From Oscheius sp. JU75 (lineage: Eukaryota > Nematoda > Chromadorea > Rhabditida > Rhabditidae): a stretch of 64,000 bases of DNA. The position numbers and the translations under genes are program-made. The notes below the pieces were generated by a model. The model was not told the DNA's origin, ran no database searches, and saw only the letters and a program-made list of their open reading frames with translations. Location: NCBI GenBank assembly GCA_037178855.1, contig JASJZC010000006.1, positions 8,102,501 to 8,166,500 on the forward strand, written 5' to 3'. Shown here piece after piece: positions 36,221-48,247 of the stretch. Position 1 is the first letter of the stretch, and the number at the start of each line of letters is the position of its first letter.

Positions 36221-37284
36221 ATTTATTGGACACAGTGGAAGTATCTCTGTCTCTCTGTCTCGCTTTTTTTCTTGACCTTCTCAATTTCATTTCCATCATA
36301 GTTTTCCTTCTTTATGCAGGCCAGAATGATGCCGTAAATCAGCCCGACCGTGTTCAGGTTGATCAGTTAGATCTTGAAGGGTATCCAATAGAAGTTGACG
36401 TAGTTGGTCGTGGGTCAGACCACAAGATCTGTGTAAAAGTATTCCCAAAACTTTGTCTTCCATTCCTTAACGGCGGTTTCGTGTTTTCCCTTCGAAAAGG
36501 GCAGTCGTGATGATGATGAAGGCCGTGGTGAAGAGATGTGTGCACATGTCGAAGAAGAGCTTCTTCATGACGACCACGTGACGCGTGCCGCGGAATCGGG
36601 TCCGTTTAAGCATCTTATAGAAGAAGTGGGTCCATGGGGTCGAGATGAAACCCGCTGCCGCCGCGAAGGCCAGACTCTAGCTGATCTCCCAGCCAGTTAC
36701 CTAAGATGACTTGGTCCATTATGATTACACCACATACCTATATATAAAAACTGTTTTCAATGAGGCGATCGAACCCGCGTTGTTCGAGCACTAGCCTGTC
36801 GCTTTAGCTTGGTCAAAATGTCAAGGGCCCGCAATGTCTCACCCATTCCCTCTCGGAAGCCTTCGCGGATGATCCAATATGATTCCTTACATCATTACCT
36901 AAATCAGGTCTTAAGTGTTTGAGGTACCGCACAGTTCTGACCCTTCGCAAGCAGAGGTTGAACACATTTTGGAAGGCATTCCTTTGAGGAGAGCAACAAT
37001 ATCATTTTTTTGCTGTAAGCGTTTTGTATTTTATAGAAAGGTTACCTCAATTCTGCGAGGAATGTGCCACATGCTCGGAAGTTAGTAGAATACATCGATC
37101 CTTTGTTATTACCAAATACAATTTTTGTTTCGAAAACTATAAAAAGTTTAAAATTGGAAGCAAAATAAAAGCTATTTTCGTCTGTTGGGCCCATCCGATG
37201 AGGTACGTTCACCGCTTGGCACCTCTACTTTCGCACATTTGCAGTTCGGTGTGCATTGATTGACAAACTACTGACCATCGGCAG
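36221..37284. repeat. intergenic, mostly composite SINE copy
   Basis: At about 36765-37015 an inverted copy of the composite tRNA-like SINE (CGATCGAACCCGCG, then GTCTTAAGTGTTTGAGGTAC and GGAGAGCAACAA). It is followed at 37150-37235 by a block (TTGGAAGCAAAATAAAAGCT, GGGCCCATCCGATGAGG) also found after the copies at 39.6 and 39.9 kb. No gene seen in 36221-36760. Confidence 0.6.
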
Positions 37285-38026
37285 ATGAAGGGATTCATAT
37301 TGCTTCAAAATGCTAAAGTAGGTCCCAGTTCCCTTTACCAATACATTAGAAACTTAGAACTTCATTCTAAGACATCTTCTATGGACCAATATAATCTCGA
37401 GCGGAATCGTTTACGCCGTCGGAGACTATCTGGAGCAACTGATCACGCAACAAGTCAAAAATAAGGGATGGGACCGTCGACAGACCTACATCCAGTCGAC
37501 AGCCAGTATGACAGGTCCTACCAGTTTCCTTGTCTGTCTCTGTCCTTTTGGTATCTCTCTTTGATAGTCTACTGTCTCTCTATGTCGCTCTGTCGCATAA
37601 TCTCTGAACAAGATTAAATTTTCAGTCGCCCCTATCGAGTATCTCTTCTACCGCTCCCTGGACAGAGTGAACTTCTCAGGAACTCGGAACCGGATCGTCG
37701 TGAAAAAGATGTTTTTCGACGCCGTGAGCAATCCAGTCCTCAGCGGCTGTTTCATCATCTCCGCCGCGCTTCTATCCGGAAGAAGTCTCAAGCAGGCTCT
37801 AATCGAGTACAAGAAAAAGTTCTGGGACATTCTGACCGTGGACACACTCTACTGGCCTCTGGCCAACTACCTCAACTTCAAGTATCTGCCATTCAAATAC
37901 CGAATCATCTACATCAATATGGTGACGCTCGTCTACAGTGTCATCATGGCCCACATTCGGAAGATGAAACCACTGGAAGCTGGCGAGATGGAGACGACGA
38001 CCGACGAGAGCAGATCGGAGAAATAA
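37285..38026 (+). CDS. MPV17/PMP22-family membrane protein
   Basis: Three exons (37285-37317, 37358-37514, 37626-38026) give 196 residues. Family features: NIISSGIVYAVGDYLEQ in the first membrane segment, APIEYLFYRSLDR, and the C-terminal signature FWDILTVDTLYWPLANYLNF then YLPFKYRIIYINMVTLVY. The usual final Trp of that signature is Tyr or Val here. Members are peroxisomal or inner mitochondrial membrane proteins; which subfamily (PXMP2, MPV17, MPV17L) is unclear. The ATG follows CATCGGCAG directly, so the start is well supported. The tail is acidic/Thr-rich. Confidence 0.85.
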
Positions 38027-38132
38027 TTTGGTTCGGAATCGGGTAACTTTAAAATACAGACGAGATGAGGATAGTCAGAGCGCCGGAACTGTTTTTATTC
38101 TTGCTTATCTACAAATTACGACCAATACTCGT

Positions 38133-41100
38133 CTACTTTCTTCTAGAAACTCGCGCCTTATATGGCTGAGCAGTTCTCAAACTGCCGTCCTCTTGAAGCG
38201 CGTTCATCTTGGGCAAGGCGTCTTCGACTGCTTCAAAATTGTACGAATGGACCATATTGCCAATAATCTGGAAACTGTGAGTAGGAGTTCGTCTACACTG
38301 AAGTTATGTCTCTGTGTGTCTGTCTCTCTATCTCTCCCTCATAATAACGAACCAAATAGAGCTCAGCTCTGGCCAAAGCCTCTCCAATGCAAGCTCTCTT
38401 CCCGAGACTGAACGGGACGACATATTGATCCGATTCTCCTTGTAGGAAACGATCTGGATAGAACTGAACAAGGATTTTGTCAACAAATTAAATGGCAAAC
38501 CGTCTCTGGTTCCTTGAAGTTCTGCTTGTCGTTCATTATGCCCGACATTATCATCGCCACGACTGCTCCTTTCCGAATGAGGTAGCTCCCAACCATCACA
38601 TCCTCGTCAGCTACTCTCCACAAGTTCATGGGGATTATTGAAGAAACTCGGAGGGTTTCCTGTGCTTAGTCGTGTCACTTTTACCCACAGTACCTTGAAA
38701 ACGTCGTTGCGGGTCCTATTGACATAATTAAGGTGTCAGCATAAAATACTCAGCCAAAGAATTCAAAGTCAAGTTGGCACCAAAATATGCAATTTGGCCG
38801 AGTATTCAATGCTGCCATCGTATATTCTTGTCTATGGGTCCCATAACGAACATTTTTTTTAAAGGACTGCTTATTCAATTTTCTGGCTGATCCGACGGTC
38901 AAAGGACTTACCTGCACTACGGCTGTCAAGTAAGGAGTCTTCGGTCTGTCTCCAAGGGTAACTGCCCTACTTCTTCCAACCACGCTGTCTAGTTCGGTGC
39001 GTAGTTTTTCCATCGCCTAGAAACAAAACATTGCATACCGAAACAGTTCGAATTGAAGCCATACGTGACAAAATAATGATATTTTTCGAGCTCAAGACAG
39101 CATTTATCAACTTTTCGATGTTTTACAAAATTGTAGCCTTTGATCTGTTCTACAACTTTGCAGAACATTGCAAAGCTCAGGAATGTTGCCTCGATCCCGA
39201 AAACAGGTTTTTTTTTGGTGAGGCACTGTTGGAACTTGAAGCTTACTTTTGGATTGAGAAGGAGGTAAGCAAGTGCCCAGTAGAGAGTGGTAGCGGTGGT
39301 TTCTTGTCCAGCCATCCAGAGGTCAAAGAGGGTAATAACCAGACTCTCCTCACTGTTTATAACATGGAAAAGTTTTGGAGAGGGCTGGGCCAGGATCGAA
39401 CCCGCAACGCTTGAGCGCGAGGCTGTCGCTTTATCCACTAGGCCAAGTTTCAGAGCGCCCCCGGGTCTCACCCGTTTTCTCTCGACTGGCTTCGCGGACA
39501 AGGTTTTCTGATTATCTTGATCTCGTCACCTACATTAGGTCCTAAGTGTTTGAGGTACCGCATATTTTCAACCCTGCAAAAGCAGAGGCTGAGAAAATTT
39601 TGGAAGGCTCTCCTTCGAGGGGAGCAACAATTTCCTTTTCTGTTTTGTTTCAAAAACTATAAATAGTAAAATTGGAAGCAAAAGATAGCTATTCTCGTCG
39701 GTTGGGCCCTCTACGATATCGTGGCAGAAGCAACGTTATCCCAGGGACGCATCTCCCGAACTGACTCGATTTGGCTTGACTTGCAAAGTGTAATTGCTGT
39801 CACAAAGTATGTGTGACAAATTGCCAATATGGGATTCAGACAGACACACAAACAAAGACTTTTGGGCATTTAGAATTAGATTGGGCCCATCCGATGAGGT
39901 TCGTTCTCCACTTGGCTCCTCTAAGTTCACACCTTCGAGTGCGAGGTTGCCGCTTCATCCACCAGGCCAATTTAGCGCCCGCCGTGTCTCTGCCATTTTC
40001 TATCGGCAGGCTTTGCGGACTAGATTTTCTGATTTTCTCTGTCGTCACCTACATTAGGTAAGTGTTTGAGGAACCGCACAGTTAATACGATTTCGACCCT
40101 GCGCAAGCAGGTTGAGTAAGTTTTGGAAATCCTTCGAGGGGAGCAACCGTATGACCTACTCAAAGCTCTGGCCAGCATCTGATTTCTTCATCTGATTGAG
40201 AAAGGCTTCAGCGAAGTCATCAGCTGCCTCTCCCTTTCCTTCCATTTGCAGTTTTCTGAAAATGTGAATGTACCATCACTGCATTGAATACTCGGCCAAG
40301 CTTCGTCCTGCGCGACTGTTTCGGTTCTCAAATTTTCCGGCCGGCTGAAAAGCCGGGTACGCAAGGTAAATCGGTTATTTAGGGGTCAAGATTAAGTTTT
40401 TTGAGCTTTTTAATGTTCTACAAAGTTGAAGAACAGACTTCTTTATTCCGAAATGAACGATTTACATTACTCATCTTGAGTACATTACCAATTTAAATCG
40501 TATTAATGGTCCCAGGGGAAAGTTTTCAAAGGACTGTAAATTAAAGAGCCTACTTCTCCGTGACCTGCTCCTTCAAAAAGGCGAAAACCGGCTGGAGGAT
40601 GTTCAACATTCGGGCATAGCGAGCCTTGAAAAACGGCAGGTTCTTGTTCCAGTCAGCCATCAAAACGTCCAGAGGGGAGATATCCTTGAGCATTTTGTCC
40701 ATTTCAGTCTTGATCTTGAAGAATTCGACTTCCTTCTCCTGAAGCAACGTTTTAAGCATCTCAAGTCCCCGTTACCTCTGAGAATCTCTCAGAGAAGAGC
40801 ATTCGATTTATAATGTTTCCGACAGTGACATCAAAAAAGCGATGTGGATCCAGGATGAGCTCTCCTCCTGCCTCGGAAATATCCTTGTCGAGGCGGGACA
40901 TCCTGAAGAAATATTCATTTGGGTGTCGTGGCAACATGAGACCTGGAATGTTGGTCATTTGCAGGCCTATTCTTAGAGCAGCTATTTCCCTTTTTCGTAT
41001 CAAGACTTTCAGCCAAGGCTAGTTCAGAACTAAGACTCAAGCTTCCTTTTACGTTTAACGGGACGCGGCTTTCGTGACTGATCTATGTCAGATCTCGAGG

Positions 41101-42872
41101 CAGGCATCTGCTATTTAGTCTATGTCAGCCTGTCATCTTATGACCTGTCAATACTGATTTATAATGTTTCTCATAGCTCAAAACTTGACTTGTCCGCGAA
41201 ACTCTTGTCAGATTTACACAGATAGAGACGTCTTATTGTGCTCTCGGCCTATGTAAGATTGCCCTACGGTCCGTCAATCTGTCACTGCCAACCCTTCTAT
41301 TCTTCCGCTGCCGAACTACTACTGTCAGTCCGTTTCTGTCAAATCTGAGTAGTTGAATTTGATGCAATGATCTGAAAACTGGCCCGGCCAGTCATGTAGT
41401 TCGTTAAAAGCTGATCAAGTTGGACCCGGGCAAAGTCTACTAGGGGCGTAAAGTAACCTTGCCGCCAAAGACAGCTCAGGAATATCACTATTCTTACAGC
41501 TCCACCAGATTACGACCAAGCCTCTGTTATCATGAGTACTACAGGTTTGTCTGCTAAACTGTCACGATAGAACCACTTTGTGAACGCAACTGACCTCCCT
41601 AAAACCCTATAGTCCTGACATAGATCGACGAAGCTTCATATGACCGTTTACTCTATCTCCCCTTCTTCGCCACGGCTTAGTCACACAGGTATCCCAGTCC
41701 ATTCCACGTGCTTTCTCATCAAAACGGCCTGAGAATAGAGGACAGAAGGTGTTCACAAGCAGGTGCTAATCGGGCGCAGTGTTTATATCACTGCCCGTTT
41801 CCCAGTCAACGCCTCATGCTCATCGGTTTCACCATATAAAGCAGGAACTTGTTATCACATCAGCCAGACAGTGGAACTTGTTCCACTGCCGGCTTGTTTC
41901 TCTTTACCTGTCCTCCAATTCTAACATGATCCGTTCCTCCATCAGATTCTTGCCCAGACCGAAGTCGCGGAGTGTCGAGAGAGCAAATCGGCGCTGTTCC
42001 TGCCAATGCTGGCCATTGGCGTTGACTATTCCTTGTCCCCCTAAACCTCTTGTAATCTTTTTTTAGGAACCTGAGCCTGATATCTATACAAATACACTAG
42101 ACCCCTATTATAGATTGCGGAGAAAATTGGTCGCTTGCTTGGCTCAGTCGGTTAGCGCTCCGTCCGTCTAGGAAACAAAACAAGTGGGGTACGGCTTCCA
42201 CGTTGGTCAATTCTTTTTATCTGTTCAGAAAACCCTCAAAACACCTTTACCGAAGGTTTTTTGGTAACATTTGTTGGTGCAGCAAAAAGTAACTTCACCG
42301 TGTTCAAACTGAGGACTGGTACACGGTCGACTTACATCGTAGAATGTCGAACAGGAAAAAGTTCTGTCGGTCAACAAAATGCGAGCCCTTCTTGATCATA
42401 CTCTCTTGACCATGTTCGTAGTCGGTGATGAAGATTGTGGGCATTGGACCGAGCCAGACTGTATAAACGGGGCCGTACTTCTGGAACTCTTTTGGATTAA
42501 CAATGAGATTTGGGTCTACTGACCTCCTTCCACTCGAGATAGAGCTTCGATGCACGCCCGTGCCTTTTGAACCCAAGCATCATGCTCGGAAGATTGCCCA
42601 AGATTGGTAGGGCAAAGGGGCCTGCAAATACCCAAAGGTTTCGGGGTCAAGAAAGCATTTTAGAACTTTCCGACATTCTACTAATTGTAGCTCTTGATCT
42701 GTTCTACAACTTTGCTGGACATCGAAAAGTCCCAAAATCTAGTTTTTACCCCGAAAACATTAAGTGAGAAGTTTTGGAAGCTTCACTTACCTGGAGGGTA
42801 TCTCTTGACAGTCAGCATGAACTTCATCACGAACCAGCCAATAAGTGATGTGAAGAGAATTAGCCACAACAT
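38133..42872 (-). CDS. cytochrome P450, CYP2-clan
   Basis: Twelve exons (42872-42791, 42621-42524, 42480-42336, 42040-41908, 40902-40776, 40738-40554, 40255-40160, 39352-39247, 39016-38912, 38659-38501, 38463-38353, 38267-38133) join in phase to 493 residues, the normal P450 length. Landmarks: N-terminal anchor LWLILFTSLIGWFVMKFML and proline hinge RYPPGPFALPILGNLP; C-helix HWQEQRRFALSTLRDFGLG; I-helix AGQETTATT; K-helix ETLR; heme loop PFSLGKRACIG with the Cys ligand. It should be an ER membrane monooxygenase for endogenous lipids or xenobiotics. Five introns exceed 300 bp and are packed with repeats; no C-helix or heme residue is missing, so the gene looks functional. Confidence 0.95.
38731..38820. 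repeat. TIR/MITE-like element in a P450 intron
   Basis: GTCAGCATAAAATACTCAGCC at about 38731 faces GGCCGAGTATTCAATGCTGCC at about 38800 as inverted ends. Single ends of the same family occur at 40275 (GCATTGAATACTCGGCC), 44262 and 61728; a second facing pair is at 53783-53870. Confidence 0.6.
39090..39205. repeat. palindromic intronic repeat, best copy
   Basis: Core: TCGATGTTTTACAAAATTGTAGC..., then GATCTGTTCTACAACTTTGCAGAACAT, partly self-complementary, followed by a run ending CCCGAAAAC. Similar copies lie at about 29780, 35690, 40400, 42655, 44080 (inverted), 54620, 58310, 60010 (inverted) and 62440, nearly all in introns. Confidence 0.65.
39375..39655 (-). repeat. composite tRNA-related SINE, inverted copy
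   Basis: AGGATCGAACCCGCAACGCT and CTTTATCCACTAGGCCAAG are the reversed B- and A-box parts; then TAGGTCCTAAGTGTTTGAGG and AAATTTTGGAAGGCTCTCCT. In a P450 intron. Confidence 0.7.
39748..39885. repeat. dispersed repeat shared with 43137-43270
   Basis: GACGCATCTCCCGAACTGAC, then TTGGCTTGACTTGCAAAGTG and ATGTGTGACAAATTGCCA, are matched in order at 43137-43270 with scattered differences. Confidence 0.7.
39925..40155 (-). repeat. composite SINE, second inverted copy
   Basis: A truncated tRNA part (CCGCTTCATCCACCAGGCCA) followed by ACCTACATTAGGTAAGTGTT and TTTTGGAAATCCTTCGAGGG, less complete than the copy at 39.4 kb. Confidence 0.6.
42128..42205 (+). repeat. tRNA-derived SINE-like sequence
   Basis: TTGGCTCAGTCGGTTAGCGC (A box) with a degenerate B box (ACGGCTTCCACG), in a P450 intron. 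Confidence 0.45.
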
Positions 42873-43721
42873 TTTATGCTAGAAAAGTGGTTCACGACAA
42901 ACACTTTCAAAGAAACAGGGATCGAATCTCTTTCAAGGGATAGTTATGGTCTCAGTTGTTGGACCTTACGTAGTATCAACTACTTTTCGTCAATCTGTTT
43001 TTCTCAATCCTCTCTGTTGTACTACCAAAGCAGAAGGCAATTAGACATATACAAGAGCACAATTTAAAATAGACAAGTTTGGCTGATGCCCCTTTGGGGC
43101 TCGTGACAGGTAGATGCTGTTTCGACGTTCTATCAGAGACGCATCTCCCAAACTGACTCGATTCAGCTTGACTTGCAAAGAGTAACTGCTATCACAAAAT
43201 ATGTGTGACAAATTGCCAGTTAGAGCTTCAGACACACACCCAGAGACTATTGGGTGTTTTGAATTAGATTTTTATGGATTCGGGAACCGACTACAACTCA
43301 TTCCGGGAAGGCGAAATCTTAAAATTCGAGCGCCCGAACACCACCGAAACGTTCATTAAGCACTGGTAAAGTTGGTAGGCGTCGATTTTATAGGTTGTAG
43401 ACTCTAGGTGGAAGAATTCCGGCTCAATTTATTTAAAACTTCGACTTTTGCCAAATGTTTGGAGGGGGGTTATAGAAAGGAACAGAGCTCGCGTTGTGAT
43501 AAAATTCCGTGCAAACAATTGAGTGAGCTGCGTCATGTGCTCGGGAGAGACCTTTGGCCGAAAGGATCAAGAAATTGGGGGGGCCGGCTGCTCATCCAAT
43601 AAGAGTAGCCAAAAGAGGGAGAGAGAGAGAGAGAGAGAGAGAGGGTGTTTCGAGACTTTTATGTCCTCTTCGTAGAGTCGTTCGCCATTTTTCGGTTTCT
43701 CGGTTAACAATAAAAGTTCAG
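42873..43721. repeat. divergent intergenic region with repeats
   Basis: Between the P450 and bestrophin starts. Holds the 43137-43270 repeat (partner 39748-39885) and a (GA)n tract at about 43615-43643. No gene seen. Confidence 0.55.
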
Positions 43722-45914
43722 ATGACCATCTCCTACTCGGGCAACTTTATCCGTCTCCTCTTTCGGTGGAAGGGATCGATTTGGCGGTCTGTCTGGAAGG
43801 AACTGGTCATCTATGTAGTCTTCTTTTACTGCATCAGACTCTACTATACTGTTGGTATTGATCTCATAAGTGAGTCGACCGATGCTGCAGAGGTGTCGAG
43901 GTTTGTAAGGAGATCCTGTGCTTCACAGTCATTTAAAAGTTGTTGCGGGACCCGCACTGACCGAAATACAACGTCTCAGCTTTGAACATGCAGCCAAGAA
44001 ATCCAAAAATCTATAGTAACTGGCGCATCTGTGAGCTAGGTCTGTCCCAGCATTAGAAATCCGACTTTTCGGTGTCAACACAGCATTTTCGAAGTTTCCA
44101 ATATTCTATAAAGTTGTAGAACAGATCAAGGGCTCCAGCATTGCAAAACATCAAAAACACAAAAAAGCGGTTTTGACCCCGTAAAGTAAGGGTTTAGGTG
44201 TGTTACACCTGCCTCCTCAATCAAGAAGTTTGAAAAACTAGCGCGAAGGCAGAATTATAAGCAACATGGTTGAGTATTCTATGCTAACACGTTATATTAG
44301 TACCAATGGGTCTCACAACGAAGAAAATTTAAAGGACAGAGTATATTTTCGAACATTTGCAGACAAACCTTCGAGGCTCTCTGTCGTCGATTCGATGCCT
44401 ATTGTCGTCTTATTCCACTAACTTTTCTGCTCGGCTTCTATGTTTCCAACGTTGTCGGTCGTTGGTGGCGACAGGTTCATTTCGTCTACTATCTTCAAAC
44501 CCCACCTTGTTTCAGTTCGAATGTCTGCCCTGGCCAGAGGACTTTCTGACTCTCTTGTGCGCTGTCATTCAGAAGTCCGATGAGCAAAGTTTCAAGCGAC
44601 GACACGTGATCGCGAGATATCTGAATCTGTCGACGGTTTTGGCCTGGTTAGTTGAAAAAGTCTTTGTAACTGAATTGGTTCAGGAGAGACATCTCTTCGA
44701 AAATCCGTCTCCGTTTTCCCAATGTCTCGAACCTCATCACTGCTGGTCTACTAACTCAGCAAGAGTTTCAGGCCCTGGAAAACATTCAGGTAGTTAATTT
44801 CCGAAAAAATTGTACAGTAATTCGTATTCTGCAAAAGATTGTGACGATAGTAAAGCCGTAAAATTGCAGTAGTTTCGTCAAGAAAAGGTATCTGGAGTAA
44901 TAGGCTAGGCAGCTCCCTTCCATCCATGGCGCGACTTGTTGTCCGTAGGGTAAGGGAATCGGATCCGCGCGTCACAAAATATTATTTTCACTTTTTGCCT
45001 TGTTTAGGAAAGTTGCAACACTCTTCGTTGGATGACCCCTCTCTATTGGATTCAACAGATCCTTCTTCGAGAAGAAGCTGTGAGTCTCTGGTCAGAAAGT
45101 GTTTAATGAATTCTTCAGGAAAACAAGCCCAATGCTTCAACGGTCAACAACCTTCTAGCTGAACTGAAAGCTTACCGTGGCAACTTGAGGAAACTGTTCG
45201 CTTATGACTGGGTCTCCGTCCCACTAGTTTACACCCAAGTTGCTGCTCTGGCGACTTATGCCTTCTTCTTCTTCGCTCTTTTTGGAAGGTGACGAGATGA
45301 AGGTTCAGAGACGAGATATATAGACAAACCATCCTGTCCGATGTCAAAAGTGGCAAAGATTTGGAGATGCCCGTGCCCATCTTCCTGATCGTTCAGTTCC
45401 TTTTCTTCGTGGGCTGGTTCAAAGTCGGACAGGATCTTATGAGGCCTTTTGGTCTGGACGACGAGTAAGACCCGGGCTCAGAAATTAGAAAGTGGATGCT
45501 TTTGCAGTGATATCGAACTGAACTACATTCTGGATAGAAATATCCAAACCTCATTCGCGATAATCTCGAAACTGCACATGACCCCTCCGCGTAAGTCAAA
45601 AACTGATTTGGTATAGAGAGACAGAGTGACAGAGGGAGAAAGAGACTGAGAGACAGATCAAAACGAGGACTTTTTAGCCGATTTCGAAGACGAAAATCTG
45701 CTCTGGAAGGCAAGAGACCAGAAGTTGGAGTCGTTACCTCACACACGGGCGAGCCTAAAAATAGCCGAGCATCGACCAAAACTTCATTCCTACGTGAAAG
45801 TGGGAGAGAACAGGAATGAAGAACCTTCTTCTGGATGCTTTAGAGCTTCAAAAACCAAAAGGTAAGCATTGGTATAGAAGAGGCAATTAAGATTATAGAC
45901 ACATCGACTGGTAA
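43722..45914 (+). CDS. bestrophin-family chloride channel
   Basis: Ten exons (43722-43900, 44363-44474, 44516-44646, 44684-44789, 45008-45079, 45119-45288, 45324-45464, 45508-45590, 45678-45861, 45899-45914), about 397 residues. Bestrophin marks: N-terminus [36 protein letters not shown] ending RWW at the pore, [38 protein letters not shown] (acidic calcium-clasp region) and ELNYILDRN. These form anion channels in plasma or organelle membranes and are numerous in nematodes. The ATG follows GTTCAG directly. The exon 1 donor (43900) is inferred from phase and is the least certain junction. The last exon adds only five residues; reading through gives a stop at 45863-45865. Confidence 0.9.
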
Positions 45915-46597
45915 AAAGAGAGTATGGCCAACCTTGCAGAACGAAGAAAATCTCAGAAACTTGTACATGTAAATAAATGTTTGATTGTCTACAATCTTCG
46001 ATCCTGCTGCAGCCGTAATTTCAATTTAAATTGTTTGTCTACCTTATAATTAGGGAGAAGATTAGCGCCCAGAGTTTGTAGAGACCAAGAGGGGCAAAGA
46101 GTTGTAAAAAGACTAACATGGAACTCGAGGACAAAGGCGACCAGTTGAAAGAGATGATTAGTCTGTATGTAATACACAGACCAGCTGCCGTTTCACAGCC
46201 TTTTAGCCTTGTCTTAAACTTGTTCACAAGCGGCTGCGCCGCTTCCCTAGTAGCAGTTTCCTCTACAGCTGCCTTGTCCCCTTATTTCGTGACATGAAAT
46301 GACTTGTCAGAGTTTTTGGGTATTAGTATTGACAGGAATTGTGCGGACACCAGGACAGGCAGACACAGACAGACGGACACCATTGCGCTTTAGTAGTAGA
46401 GAGATGTTTCTTTTGTCCGAAGTCTATCCACATCAGACTTTTACATTGTCATGAAAAACTACAACTCGATCGGAATGATGCTCTGAGTATTGATAAGCAC
46501 TCCTTGATGTCACTCTAATCAGTCAGTGATTCACCGACTCCTATCATCGGATTAAACTGCGGTTTAAAAGTGACAGGGCACGTCGTTCTAGCCAACC

Positions 46598-48247
46598 ATG
46601 TTATCAGCCCTTGTCCTCGGATCTCTTCTAGTCCTGACCACACAGGCGGTTTCCTGTCCAGCTGGCTATACAGACGGGGGAGATGGTAGTTGTTACAGCG
46701 GAGTGAGTACATGCTTTTTCTGTTCACACCATCTCGCTTCCAGCCATATTTCTCGGTGGGCCGGAACGACGCCTACAAGTTCTGTTCCCAGAACGGGGGT
46801 TACCTCTACGATATTCCAAACGGCTTTGCCAATAGTAACATCCAGAATCGAGCATCCAGATACTCGAGCGTCTGGCTCGGACTTACTTGCACCTCGAATG
46901 ACACCAGCTCTTGTCAATGGGACAGTGGGACCCAGTTGAACAACCGGTCCTACACCAATTTCGCTGTCGGAGGCTTTAACGTGGCGTCAGGAGCCTGTGT
47001 CATGATGCAAATCAAGACGGGATTCTGGTACAGTGCCGACTGTACCAGTAGTCAAGCGGTCTATGGATGCAAATTCACTCAGGGAGTACAAGGTATGTTG
47101 AATTCGGACACATGAAGACAGAGAGACAGAGATATAGATAGAAAGACAGAGACAGAAACCTACTTCACGGTTTCAGTTCCAAAGTGTACTGCACCTGGAG
47201 CCGTGACTTTCCGCGGGAAATGCTACTACTCGGTCATGACCGACGGTCTGGCAGATGCTTCCAATGCATGCAAGCTGTCGTGTGGGAATATCGCGTCTAT
47301 TCACAGTCTGGGAGAGAACACCTTCGTTCGGAACCTTGCCTCCGTCACAAATACTAGCTACTTGATGACTGGTTTGAAGATGGCTGGATATTATCAATGG
47401 CAGGACGGCAGTGCCTATGACTACACGAATTTTGGTAGGTTTATCACTTCTCCGGTGTGAAACATTTTGGTCACACATGCGAAGTTTTCTACCCTGAAAA
47501 AAAAAGTATGGGAGTCGAGCCCGACACCAATTTTTTCGCAATCCGCGCTCTTGCCGACTGCGATATTCGAACAAGCTGCACAGCTTTTCACGTTAGATAT
47601 TTCACTGATTATAAGATTCGTATCTTTAGGTATGGAAAACCCCCAGCTCGGATCCTGCGTCTCGATGGCTCTCTCCGATGGCTTCGTCAAAAGTGGCAAA
47701 TGGATCAACTCCCAGTGTGACAGCTCCAGTAGGATAGTCAGTGTTTGTGAGAAAGACGTGGACAACAGTTGTGACAAGCCGACTACAACTACAACCACCA
47801 CTACTACGGCCACACCAACCCTCGCACCTCCGCAATGCGGGGATCCCATGGCTTACTCCGATCAGGGAACGGTATATGAGTCTACTTTCCCGCCCACAGT
47901 CCCAATTTCAGCTCTATTCCCCCGGCTACCCTTTCACCAGTACTCCTAACCACTGCGAGTATCTCATCACCGAGGATCAGGGCAAGAAAGCAAGTGTTCT
48001 GTTCCTGGATGGGTCACTAGATAGCCAAAGTTATATCTACCTCTACAGTGGTATCTTGGATGCTACTCCTTACAAAAAGTAAGCAAATTTCGTCGATAAT
48101 GTACCAAAAAATCAATTTAGGCTGAGCAACACGATGTTGAAGAACATCTTCAGCCTATCTCCGACAAACGTCATTCGAATGGTCTACAATACAACGGGTA
48201 ATGCCTACACGAGAAATCTCTGGTTGACTGAATATCAAGGGAACTGA
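46598..48247 (+). CDS. secreted C-type lectin with two CTLDs and a CUB domain
   Basis: Six exons (46598-46702, 46744-47092, 47177-47434, 47630-47871, 47912-48078, 48121-48247), 415 residues. Signal peptide MLSALVLGSLLVLTTQAVS; CTLD1 from CPAGYTDGGDGSCY to YGCKF; CTLD2 from KCTAPGAVTFRGKCYYSV to IVSVCEK; a Thr-rich linker; then a CUB-like domain opening CGDPMAYSDQGTLYSPGYPF. The canonical EPN/WND calcium-sugar motifs are not evident in either CTLD, so carbohydrate binding is unproven. CTLD-plus-CUB proteins are typical nematode clec genes, often induced by pathogens. AATAAA at 48260. Confidence 0.92.
47505..47572 (-). repeat. tRNA-derived SINE-like sequence
   Basis: Reverse-strand A box ATCGCAGTCGGCAAGAGCGC and B box TCGGGCTCGACTCCC in a lectin-gene intron. 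Confidence 0.6.

Noticed and set aside
38693-38720. Micro-exon between P450 exons 9 and 10
   Set aside because: Acceptor-like and donor-like sites exist, but inclusion breaks the frame and the P450 K-helix aligns without it.
44880-44950. Extra bestrophin exon (MARLVVRRV...)
   Set aside because: Exons 4 and 5 join in phase and match the family without it; the block has stops in the needed frame.
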